Source: an uncultured Lachnospiraceae bacterium (GTDB taxonomy: Bacteria > Bacillota > Clostridia > Lachnospirales > Lachnospiraceae). Taken from it: a stretch of 6,213 bases of DNA. This document shows, piece after piece, positions 1 to 5,744 of this stretch (positions within the stretch are counted from its first letter, which is position 1; every line of letters begins with the position of its first letter). The notes under the pieces were generated by a model. That model saw only the letters and a list, made by a program, of their open reading frames with translations. It did not search any database and was not told where the DNA came from. The stretch is taken from positions 1-6,213 of the forward strand of contig CACZSB010000092.1 of assembly GCA_902783765.1 (NCBI GenBank), in the 5' to 3' direction. The position numbers were made by a program, and so were the translations under genes.

Positions 1-27
1 ATGTATGAATCAAAGGCATAGTAAGTA

Positions 28-1224
28 TCAACCCAGGCCCATTTCGGACCTGACTTCCTCGAAGCACTGCAGCGCAAAGTCCAGATCCTCTTTGGTATGG
101 GCAGCGGAAAGCTGGGTGCGGATCCGGGCCTTGCCCTTGGGCACCACGGGATAGGAGAAGGCCACCACATAGACCCCCTTGTCCATCATCCTCTTGGCGA
201 ACTCCGCCGCGGTCCGCTCGTCATAAAGCATCACCGGCACGCAGGGATGGGTCCCGGGAATGATATCGAAGCCCTTATCCACCAGCTGCTTCCGGTAATA
301 GGCCGTGATCTCCTCCAGATGATCCCGGAGGGCCGTGCTTTCCTCCAGCATATCAAACATTTCCATGCTGGCTCCCACAATGGCCGGAGCCAGGGAATTG
401 GAAAAAAGATAAGGGCGGCTCCGCTGTCTGAGCAGATCGATGATCTCCTTCCGGCCGCTGGTATAGCCCCCGGAGGCTCCCCCCAGGGCCTTGCCCAGGG
501 TGCCGGTGATAATATCCACCCGGCCCAGGACCCCGTTATGCTCCGGGGTGCCCTTCCCGTGGGCGCCCACAAAGCCCACGGCGTGGGAATCATCCACCAT
601 CACCATGGCATGATACTTGTCCGCCAGATCGCAGACCCCTTTCAGGTTGGCAATAATGCCGTCCATGGAAAATACCCCGTCGGTGGCAATGAGCTTGATC
701 CGGGCCCCGGCGGCATCCGCCGCCTGAAGCTGGGCCTCCAGGTCCGCCATGTCATTGTTTTTGTAGCGGTAGCGTTTCGCCTTGCAAAGCCGCACCCCGT
801 CAATAATGGAGGCATGGTTCAGCTCGTCGGAGATCACCGCATCCTGCTCTCCCAAAAGGGTCTCGAAAAGGCCCCCGTTGGCGTCGAAGCAGGAGGAATA
901 AAGAATGGTATCATCGGTTTCCAAAAAGTGGCTGATTTTCTTTTCCAGTTGCTTGTGGATATCCTGGGTGCCGCAGATAAAGCGGACGGAGGCCACCCCG
1001 TAGCCCCGTTCATCATAGGTTTTTTTGGCCGCTTCAATGAGCCGGGGATTATCCCCCATGCCCAGATAGTTGTTGGCACACATGCAAAGGAGCTCCCGGC
1101 CGTCCTCCAATATGACCCGGCTGCCCTGGGGGGAGCGGAAAGGTGCTTCCCCTTTAAAAAGGCCGGCTTCCCGGATGCTATCCACCTCGGATTTGTAAAA
1201 TGCTAAAGCTTCCTGTCTGTTCAT
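28..1224 (-). CDS. kbl: 2-amino-3-ketobutyrate CoA ligase (glycine C-acetyltransferase)
   Basis: Cytosolic PLP enzyme of the alpha-oxoamine synthase family. It cleaves 2-amino-3-ketobutyrate with CoA to give glycine and acetyl-CoA, the second step of threonine breakdown after Tdh. The protein is 398 aa, the usual full length. Visible landmarks are ANNYLG (residues 50-55), DELNHASIIDG (133-143, with the His that stacks on PLP), TDGVFSMDG (181-189), VDDSHAVGF (210-218, with the Asp that contacts the PLP ring nitrogen) and GTLGKALGGA (241-250), where Lys245 is the expected Schiff-base lysine. An in-frame extension to 1314 exists, but it runs into the upstream repeat and has no family likeness. 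The ATG at 1224 has AGGAGG five bases upstream, so I chose it. It lies 129 bases downstream of tdh on the same strand, and the pairing strongly supports Kbl over other family members such as serine palmitoyltransferase or BioF. Confidence 0.96.
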   Translation of the reverse strand: MNRQEALAFYKSEVDSIREAGLFKGEAPFRSPQGSRVILEDGRELLCMCANNYLGMGDNPRLIEAAKKTYDERGYGVASVRFICGTQDIHKQLEKKISHFLETDDTILYSSCFDANGGLFETLLGEQDAVISDELNHASIIDGVRLCKAKRYRYKNNDMADLEAQLQAADAAGARIKLIATDGVFSMDGIIANLKGVCDLADKYHAMVMVDDSHAVGFVGAHGKGTPEHNGVLGRVDIITGTLGKALGGASGGYTSGRKEIIDLLRQRSRPYLFSNSLAPAIVGASMEMFDMLEESTALRDHLEEITAYYRKQLVDKGFDIIPGTHPCVPVMLYDERTAAEFAKRMMDKGVYVVAFSYPVVPKGKARIRTQLSAAHTKEDLDFALQCFEEVRSEMGLG

Positions 1225-1229
1225 ATTTT

Positions 1230-1235
1230 CCTCCT
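1230..1235 (-). promoter_or_regulatory. Ribosome binding site of kbl
   Basis: The minus strand reads AGGAGG, five bases before the ATG at 1224. It fixes the kbl start and argues against the longer in-frame ORF beginning at 1314. A TATAAA hexamer lies a little further upstream (plus-strand positions 1253-1258) and could be a -10 box for a separate kbl promoter, but there is no recognisable -35 at the right distance, so I do not call a promoter. Confidence 0.85.
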
Positions 1236-1263
1236 GTTTTATGCAGATTGATTTTATATTTCT

Positions 1264-1353
1264 GCGGCCTCCGCTGGCACGACGAAAACTTTTCTCAGCC
1301 CCGGTGCTCCGCAAGGGGCGTTCGAAAAGTATTGTCGGCCGCGCTACGGCCGC
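1264..1353. repeat. Imperfect 90-base foldback (inverted repeat) between tdh and kbl
   Basis: Two 39-base arms (1264-1302 and 1315-1353) are imperfect reverse complements around a 12-base centre. Matching blocks are GCGGCC with GGCCGC at the outer ends, ACTTTTC (1288-1294) with GAAAAGT (1324-1330), and GCCCC (1298-1302) with GGGGC (1315-1319) next to the loop. By hand alignment about 70% of the arm positions pair, with one-base offsets. The right end also holds a local hairpin, CGGCCG-CGCTA-CGGCCG (1336-1352). The element ends exactly where the tdh stop codon begins (1354). The flanks lack a U-run in either direction, so it is not a classic intrinsic terminator. It could be a MITE or REP-like mobile repeat, or an mRNA-stabilising or processing hairpin between the two cistrons. 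A possible TTATA direct repeat flanks it (1254-1258 and 1354-1358), but the left copy is five bases away from the arm, so it is weak support for insertion. Confidence 0.6.
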
Positions 1354-2409
1354 TTATAGATTCGTCCAGTCCAGGATCACCTTCCCGGAGCTGCCGGAGA
1401 TCATGGCCTCAAAACCTTTGGCAAAGTCCTTCACATCAAAATGATGGGTAATCACCGGCTCCAACTTAAGCCCCGCCTGGAGCATGGTGGTCATGGAATA
1501 CCAGGTATCCCACACCTTCCGGCCGTAGATTCCCTTCAGGGACAGGCCGTTGAAAATCACCGTCTCCAGATCCACCGGAGTGGCAGTGCCCTGGAGGCCC
1601 AGCAGGGCGATCTTGCCGCCGTGCTTCATGGAATGGATCATACTATGCAGCGCGGCGGGGGCCCCGGACATTTCCAGACCCACATCAAAGCCCTCGGTCA
1701 TGCCGATCTCCTTCATCACATCCTCCAGCTTTTCCCGGCCCAGATTCACCGGGCGGGTGGCCCCCAGCTTTTTGGCCATATCCAGACGGTAATCATTAAA
1801 ATCCGTCACCACCACATGCCGAGCCCCCGCAAAGCGGACGATGGCCGCCGCCATCATACCGATGGGACCTGCCCCGGCAATCAGCACATCCTCTCCCAGC
1901 ACATCAAAGGACAGGGCGGTATGGGTGGCATTGCCAAAGGGGTCAAAAATGGCATATAAATCATCGGAGATGGCCGGATGGCAGGGCCATACATTGGCAG
2001 AAGGAATCACCAGATATTCCGCAAAGGCCCCGTTTCGGTTCACCCCTACGCCCTTGGCATCCTTGCAGTTTTCCTTGTGGCCCTCCAGACAGTTCCGGCA
2101 TTTTCCGCAGGTGATATGCCCCTCCCCGGACACCCGGTCTCCGGGCTTAAAGCCCTCCACGGCGGCCCCTACCTCCACCACCTCACCCACATATTCGTGG
2201 CCGGCGGTCAGGCCCAGGGGAATGGTGTGCTGGGCCCAGTCGTTCCATTGCCAGATGTGTACATCCGTCCCGCAGATGGCGGTTTTCTTGATCTTGATTT
2301 TCACATCGTTGGGGCCCAGCTCCGGGATGGGCACCCGCTTCATCCACAGGCCTTCTTCAGGCTTTTCCTTCACCAGGGCCCACATGAGCCCGTCGGCGTG
2401 CTTATCCAT
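1354..2409 (-). CDS. tdh: L-threonine 3-dehydrogenase
   Basis: Zinc-dependent, NAD-linked medium-chain dehydrogenase that oxidises L-threonine to 2-amino-3-ketobutyrate in the cytosol, supplying Kbl. The protein is 351 aa, about ten longer than E. coli Tdh. Visible features are TAICGTDVHIW (residues 43-53, catalytic zinc Cys46), AGHEYVGEV (69-77, His71 and Glu72), SGEGHITCG (94-102, with the conserved His98), the four structural-zinc cysteines 101, 104, 107 and 115, and the Rossmann glycine motif GAGPIG (179-184). GVGVNRNGAFAEYLVIP, IFDPFGNATHTALSFD and TEGFDVGLEMSGAP are hallmarks of true Tdh rather than generic alcohol or sorbitol dehydrogenases. A start at Met9 would match the E. coli N-terminus better, but only the ATG at 2409 has a good ribosome site. 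The gene begins 15 bases after the DUF2752 gene, so it is very likely cotranscribed with it. Confidence 0.97.
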   Translation of the reverse strand: MDKHADGLMWALVKEKPEEGLWMKRVPIPELGPNDVKIKIKKTAICGTDVHIWQWNDWAQHTIPLGLTAGHEYVGEVVEVGAAVEGFKPGDRVSGEGHITCGKCRNCLEGHKENCKDAKGVGVNRNGAFAEYLVIPSANVWPCHPAISDDLYAIFDPFGNATHTALSFDVLGEDVLIAGAGPIGMMAAAIVRFAGARHVVVTDFNDYRLDMAKKLGATRPVNLGREKLEDVMKEIGMTEGFDVGLEMSGAPAALHSMIHSMKHGGKIALLGLQGTATPVDLETVIFNGLSLKGIYGRKVWDTWYSMTTMLQAGLKLEPVITHHFDVKDFAKGFEAMISGSSGKVILDWTNL

Positions 2410-2414
2410 GTTCT

Positions 2415-2420
2415 CCTCCT
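2415..2420 (-). promoter_or_regulatory. Ribosome binding site of tdh
   Basis: The minus strand reads AGGAGG, five bases before the ATG at 2409 and inside the 15-base gap after the DUF2752 stop codon. It favours this start over the internal Met9 codon, which has no Shine-Dalgarno sequence in front of it. Confidence 0.85.
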
Positions 2421-2424
2421 CGTA

Positions 2425-2856
2425 TCATATCGAATAAAGTCCTGCCAGCAGCAGGATATTTTTCACGATCCATTGCAAAACAAGCAGGGCCAGAAAGCCC
2501 TGAAGATGCCACATCCGAAAACACAGAGCCGGCGTTTTGCCCCGGCTGATGCGGTTGATGGCCTGGCTGATAAAGTAAATTACCAAATAAATGGCAAAGG
2601 GCAGCACCAGGGGATGATGATACAGGCTCTGGCCGAATTCTCCCCAGAGCAGGTATTTCAGGCCCCGCTGTCCCCCGCAGCCGGGGCAGTAAAGCCCCGT
2701 CAGATTCTGAAAAGGGCAGCCCAGACGCCAGTCCAAAGCATAATGCCAGCCCGGAAGCAGCGCCTGAAGTAGCAGAAAAACAAGGCCCAGCCCCAGGATG
2801 ATCCCCACGGCAGGGAACAGGAGCTTATCATCCCGTCCCGGTTTTTTTGACCACAT
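2425..2856 (-). CDS. DUF2752 family membrane protein
   Basis: A 143 aa integral membrane protein of unknown function. It has a short charged N-terminus (residues 1-11) and three hydrophobic segments at about 13-33, 82-100 and 117-138. Between the first and second lies the family signature: Cys47-Pro, then GLYCPGCGGQRG (54-65) with Cys57, Cys60 and Arg64, followed by a conserved-looking HHPL (80-83). This matches the DUF2752 pattern of a Cys-Pro-x-Cys-Gly-x-x-Arg loop beside membrane helices. The cysteines might bind metal or form a disulfide, but the sequence does not show which. There is no cleavable signal peptide that I can see. The start is two bases after the acpS stop, with GGAGG nine bases upstream inside the acpS end, and tdh follows 15 bases later. 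That places it firmly in an operon, though its role relative to either neighbour is unknown. Confidence 0.85.
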   Translation of the reverse strand: MWSKKPGRDDKLLFPAVGIILGLGLVFLLLQALLPGWHYALDWRLGCPFQNLTGLYCPGCGGQRGLKYLLWGEFGQSLYHHPLVLPFAIYLVIYFISQAINRISRGKTPALCFRMWHLQGFLALLVLQWIVKNILLLAGLYSI

Positions 2857-2858
2857 GA

Positions 2859-3236
2859 TTACTCTCCTCCCCGGGCCAGGGCAAAGGCCAAGGCCAGCCC
2901 CGCCTCATGGCTGATTGATAATAACACTTCCTCTATCCCCCGTTCCAGCTGCCGGGCCAGGGCCTGACCCTGGGGCCGGTAGTAGGGTTGGCCCTCCGGG
3001 GTGTGGAGGATTTCAACCTCCTGCAAGGCAAAGCCCCGGATACCGCAGCCCAAGGCCTTGGCATAGGCTTCTTTGGCGGCATAAAGCCCCGCCAGGGAGC
3101 GGGCATAGGCAGCCCCCCGGCTTTGTAAATAAGCCTGCTCCTCCGGGGTGAAGAAACGCTTCACAAAGCTGCTTTCCGGCCCCTTATCCTGAAGGCGCTC
3201 AATTTCACACATATCCACGCCGATGCCCCGAATCAT
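2859..3236 (-). CDS. acpS: Holo-[acyl-carrier-protein] synthase
   Basis: Cytosolic phosphopantetheinyl transferase that moves 4'-phosphopantetheine from CoA to a serine of apo-ACP, making ACP active for fatty acid synthesis. The 125 aa length is typical of the AcpS type (trimeric, about 120 aa) rather than the larger Sfp type. The N-terminal MIRGIGVDMCEIERL carries the magnesium-binding Asp8. GLYAAKEAYAKALG (50-63) carries Glu56 in the KEA motif, and LSISHEAGLALAFA (106-119) is the usual C-terminal strand. An ATG at 3254 would add six residues (MEGLQT), but Met7 of that frame fits the family start and has GGAGGG ten bases ahead, so I use 3236. The gene lies 22 bases after the glycosyltransferase and two bases before the DUF2752 gene. 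In many Firmicutes acpS sits beside alr or NAD(P)HX epimerase genes, so this setting is less common. Confidence 0.95.
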   Translation of the reverse strand: MIRGIGVDMCEIERLQDKGPESSFVKRFFTPEEQAYLQSRGAAYARSLAGLYAAKEAYAKALGCGIRGFALQEVEILHTPEGQPYYRPQGQALARQLERGIEEVLLSISHEAGLALAFALARGGE

Positions 3237-3246
3237 GGTCTGTAAT

Positions 3247-3252
3247 CCCTCC
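3247..3252 (-). promoter_or_regulatory. Ribosome binding site of acpS
   Basis: The minus strand reads GGAGGG ten bases before the ATG at 3236. It overlaps the alternative upstream ATG (3254-3252). That upstream ATG is preceded only by GGTGGTGA, the end of the glycosyltransferase gene, so this site decides for the downstream start. Confidence 0.65.
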
Positions 3253-3258
3253 ATCGGT

Positions 3259-4203
3259 TCACCACCAGATGAACTGTCCCAGACGCCGGGGCAGGGTATT
3301 TTTCCAAAAGCCCTTGGCCCGGATGGTTTTAAGCCGCCGGAGCTTCCCCTGCTTTTTAAGACCCGCCAGACTTTGGCACAGGGCCCGGTCCTCCGGGCTC
3401 ATCTCCGCTTCATATAATTTCAGGAATGCCGCTCCCTGACGGAGGCTGTCATCCCGCATTTTTTTCACATATTTCCCTTTCAGCCGGCTCAGCAAATAGG
3501 ACAGAGATCCGGCTCGTTTGGCCCCCACCTGATTGCTCCCGTGCTGGCGGTAATCCAGGGTAGCCTCCGGCAGAAATACGCAGCGGCCCAGGGCCGCGGC
3601 CAGAAGGGCCAGCCACCAGTCATGCATCAGCATGGCTTCACAACCCTCTGCCCGGCTTCCCAGTTTTGCCAGGGAGCGGTTAATCATCATGGTGCAGCCG
3701 GTGACCACATTTTGTACCAAAAGCTGATGGAAGGCCAGACGCCCGCCGTCGATTTTGGAAAAGTGCATGAAACTGGGGTCCAGTTCCTTTAGGTTTCCAT
3801 CCACCACCCGCAGATCCGTATGCACCAGCAGGGGCTTCTGGGCTCCCCATTTAGCCTCTTCCGCTTCCATGGCGGCCAGGGTCCTGCGGACCTTGTCCGG
3901 ATGCCAGATATCATCCTGATCCGCACACATGGTATAGGGCGCCGCCTGCCCGAAGCGGCTGATTAAATACATAAAATGCTTCTGGGCAGAGCCAAAGCGT
4001 CGGCCGGAGCGATGATGCAGGATTTTATCCGGATGGGCCCGGGCAAAGGATTCCAAAAGCTCCGCCGTGTCTTCTCCGTCGTCGGACACAATCAAAAACC
4101 AGTCCGAGCAATCCTGATCCAAAATGGACTGAATCTGGGCCCCTGCATAGGCATTGCCCCGATAAGCCGCCAATAGGATTGTAACCTTCTTGTCGTGTAT
4201 CAT
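3259..4203 (-). CDS. Family 2 glycosyltransferase, probable rhamnosyltransferase
   Basis: A 314 aa GT-A fold glycosyltransferase without signal peptide or membrane helices, expected to act at the inner face of the membrane on a lipid-linked sugar. The N-terminus VTILLAAYRGNAYAGAQIQS (residues 7-26) is the usual GT2 nucleotide-binding strand. SDDGEDTAELL (40-50) is the first acidic motif, with Glu-Asp where many relatives have Ser-Thr/Ser-Asp. ADQDDIW (94-100) holds the DxD-type metal and sugar-nucleotide site. MHDWWLALLA (193-202) supplies the likely catalytic acid-base Asp, and YRQHGSNQVGA (218-228) is typical of RgpB-like and WbbL-like rhamnosyltransferases. The C-terminal hundred residues are basic and look like membrane-surface or acceptor contacts. 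The ATG overlaps the rfbC stop as ATGA, which implies translational coupling. Donor dTDP-L-rhamnose is inferred from motif style plus the adjoining rml genes, and the acceptor cannot be told. Confidence 0.85.
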   Translation of the reverse strand: MIHDKKVTILLAAYRGNAYAGAQIQSILDQDCSDWFLIVSDDGEDTAELLESFARAHPDKILHHRSGRRFGSAQKHFMYLISRFGQAAPYTMCADQDDIWHPDKVRRTLAAMEAEEAKWGAQKPLLVHTDLRVVDGNLKELDPSFMHFSKIDGGRLAFHQLLVQNVVTGCTMMINRSLAKLGSRAEGCEAMLMHDWWLALLAAALGRCVFLPEATLDYRQHGSNQVGAKRAGSLSYLLSRLKGKYVKKMRDDSLRQGAAFLKLYEAEMSPEDRALCQSLAGLKKQGKLRRLKTIRAKGFWKNTLPRRLGQFIWW

Positions 4204-4805
4204 CCGAAGATCCAGCTGTCCTTCAAACAGGGATGGGCTTGATCTTTCTCACTCATAATCAAAGCTGTTCCATCCTCCATTTTATAAGCGGCGGCCTGGG
4301 GCGCCCCGGGATATTCACCCCTAAGCTCCGGCCATTCAATACTGATCTCCGGGTCATTGAAGGCAATGCCCCCCTCATCCCCGGGGTGATAAAAATCGTT
4401 CACCTTATAGCAGAATTCCGCTTCCTCGCTTAACACAAAATAGCCATGGGCAAAGCCCTCTGGCACATAGAGCATGCGGAAATTATCTTCACTTAAAATC
4501 TCGCCGTACCACTTGCCGAAGGTCTCGCTGCCTTTTCGCAAATCCACCGCCACATCAAAGACCCGGCCTCGGGCCGCCCGCACCAGCTTGGCCTGGGGGT
4601 AGTGCTTTTGGAAATGCAGGCCACGAAGGACGCCCTTCACGGAGCGGCTCACATTGTCCTGCACGAAACGGGTGGCAATCCCCGCTTCCGCAAAATCCCG
4701 TTCATTATAAAACTCCACGAAAAAGCCCCGTTCATCCCGATGCACTGTGGGTTCGATAACCACCAAACCTTCGATTCCCGTTTCCCGCACTGTAATCTGG
4801 CTCAC
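4200..4805 (-). CDS. rfbC: dTDP-4-dehydrorhamnose 3,5-epimerase
   Basis: RmlC, a cytosolic cupin-fold dimer that epimerises dTDP-4-dehydro-6-deoxy-D-glucose at C3 and C5, giving the L-rhamno form that RmlD reduces. The 201 aa protein is slightly longer than the usual 180-190. It shows HRDERGFFVEFY (residues 22-33), GVLRGLHFQ (58-66, catalytic base His64), VRAARGRVFDVAVDLR (75-90), YVPEGFAHGYFVLS (113-126), CYKVNDFY (132-139, with Tyr133 the candidate acid) and MSEKDQAHP (184-192), where Asp188 should partner the active-site His. The start codon is GTG (plus-strand CAC at 4803-4805), directly after the rfbD stop with no spacer. A strong GAGGTGAT ribosome site lies inside the end of rfbD. The downstream glycosyltransferase overlaps it by four bases. 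Synonym rmlC. Confidence 0.96.
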   Translation of the reverse strand: MSQITVRETGIEGLVVIEPTVHRDERGFFVEFYNERDFAEAGIATRFVQDNVSRSVKGVLRGLHFQKHYPQAKLVRAARGRVFDVAVDLRKGSETFGKWYGEILSEDNFRMLYVPEGFAHGYFVLSEEAEFCYKVNDFYHPGDEGGIAFNDPEISIEWPELRGEYPGAPQAAAYKMEDGTALIMSEKDQAHPCLKDSWIFG

Positions 4806-5744
4806 TTATATCACCTCGATTTCCTGTAAATAGCGGTGCAGAGCGTCCTGCCACTCCGGCAGGGGCGTAAAACCGTTTTGAAGCAATTTAGATTTATCCA
4901 GCCGGCTGTTAAAGGGCCGGGCCGCCGTGGAAGCCCCGTATTCCTCTGTGCTAACCCCGGTCACCTGCACATCCTTCCCCGCCTGACGAAAGATTTCCCG
5001 GGCAAAATCGTACCAGGAAATATAGCCCCCCTCGTTGGTGGCGTGGTAATAGCCATACTTATCGCTCTCTATCATATCCACCAGAAGTCTTGCCAAATCC
5101 CGGGTGTAGGTGGGGGTGCCAATCTGGTCGTTTACCACCCGTAATTCCTTATGATTATCTGCTAATTTCAGCATGGTTTTCACAAAGTTCTGGCCGTTTT
5201 TCCCGAAGGCCCAGGCGATGCGGACAATGAAAAACTTTTCCAGCTGCTCCGCCACCGCCAGCTCTCCCGCCAGCTTGCTTTCTCCGTACACGCTTAAAGG
5301 CCTGTAGTCCCGGCAGTCCGGCTGCCAGGGCTCCTCTCCCTGGCCGTCAAATACGTAATCCGTGCTGATTTGGAGCATTTTGGCCCCTATTTTGGCGCAG
5401 GCCCCCGCCAGGTAGCCAGGCGCCTTGCCGTTCACCTTCATCACCGTATCCCTGAGGGCGGGATCCTCTGCCTTATCCACCGCGGTCCAGGCGGCGCAGT
5501 GGATCACGGCCTGGGGACGGATCATGCGGATGGCCCGGCGCACCGCCTTATCATCCGTTAAATCCAGCTGCACATAGGGGGCCTCGCACACGGCGCTGCC
5601 GTCCATCAACCCGCCGTAGCTTTCCGTTAAATCCGTGCCCACCGCCAGATGGCCCCGGGCTTCCAGTTCATTTATCACATCGTGGCCCAGCTGACCGTTG
5701 ACCCCGGTCACCAGAATCCGCATGGCTTTTTCGTTTTCCTTCAT
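4806..5744 (-). CDS. rfbD: dTDP-4-dehydrorhamnose reductase
   Basis: RmlD, the last step of dTDP-L-rhamnose synthesis: NAD(P)H-dependent reduction of the 4-keto group of dTDP-4-dehydro-L-rhamnose in the cytosol. It is an extended short-chain dehydrogenase of 312 aa from this start. The Rossmann motif TGVNGQLG is at residues 13-20, HCAAWTAVDKAE at 82-93, STDYVFDG at 127-134 and the catalytic YGESK (Tyr153, Lys157) at 153-157. VNDQIGTPTYTRDLA and RPFNSRLDKSKL are further RmlD signatures. The ATG at 5744 overlaps the rfbB stop as ATGA, like the rfbC/glycosyltransferase junction. The alternative ATG at 5723 (MRILVTG) fits the family N-terminus better, but its AAGGA sits 13 bases away, so neither start has a good ribosome site. 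I prefer 5744 for the coupling, with moderate certainty on the start and high certainty on function. Synonym rmlD. Confidence 0.95.
   Translation of the reverse strand: MKENEKAMRILVTGVNGQLGHDVINELEARGHLAVGTDLTESYGGLMDGSAVCEAPYVQLDLTDDKAVRRAIRMIRPQAVIHCAAWTAVDKAEDPALRDTVMKVNGKAPGYLAGACAKIGAKMLQISTDYVFDGQGEEPWQPDCRDYRPLSVYGESKLAGELAVAEQLEKFFIVRIAWAFGKNGQNFVKTMLKLADNHKELRVVNDQIGTPTYTRDLARLLVDMIESDKYGYYHATNEGGYISWYDFAREIFRQAGKDVQVTGVSTEEYGASTAARPFNSRLDKSKLLQNGFTPLPEWQDALHRYLQEIEVI
4812..4817 (-). promoter_or_regulatory. Ribosome binding site of rfbC inside the end of rfbD
   Basis: The minus strand reads GAGGTGAT, a long match to the 16S rRNA tail, with six bases between GAGGTG and a GTG start codon at 4805. 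The site encodes the last residues of RfbD, so the two genes are fused tip to tail. It supports the non-ATG start. Confidence 0.8.

Noticed and set aside
1..27. Terminator or small gene after kbl
   Set aside because: Only 27 bases remain and they contain no stem or U-run; nothing can be called.
97..1206. Long plus-strand ORF of 369 codons opposite kbl
   Set aside because: It lies wholly antisense to a clearly functional kbl, is rich in His, Gly and Pro in the way of a shadow frame, shows no family motif and has no ribosome site. GC-rich third positions in kbl deplete stops in this frame.
1253..1258. TATAAA on the minus strand as a kbl promoter -10 box
   Set aside because: About 17 bases upstream there is CGTGCC, not a TTGACA-like -35, and no extended -10; AT-rich sequence alone is not enough.
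1225..1314. N-terminal 30-residue extension of kbl
   Set aside because: It runs through half of the foldback repeat, has no homology to the family, and the downstream ATG has a perfect AGGAGG at good spacing.
1336..1352. CGGCCG hairpin as an intrinsic terminator of tdh
   Set aside because: The stem is only six pairs and is followed on the minus strand by ACAATACTTTT rather than an immediate U-run, so it does not meet the usual terminator pattern.
1254..1358. TTATA direct repeat as a target-site duplication around the foldback
   Set aside because: The right copy abuts the arm but the left copy is five bases away, and a five-base AT-rich match is easily due to chance.
1978..2772. Plus-strand ORF of 264 codons opposite tdh and the DUF2752 gene
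   Set aside because: It crosses two well-supported minus-strand genes, has shadow-like composition and no recognisable domain or ribosome site.
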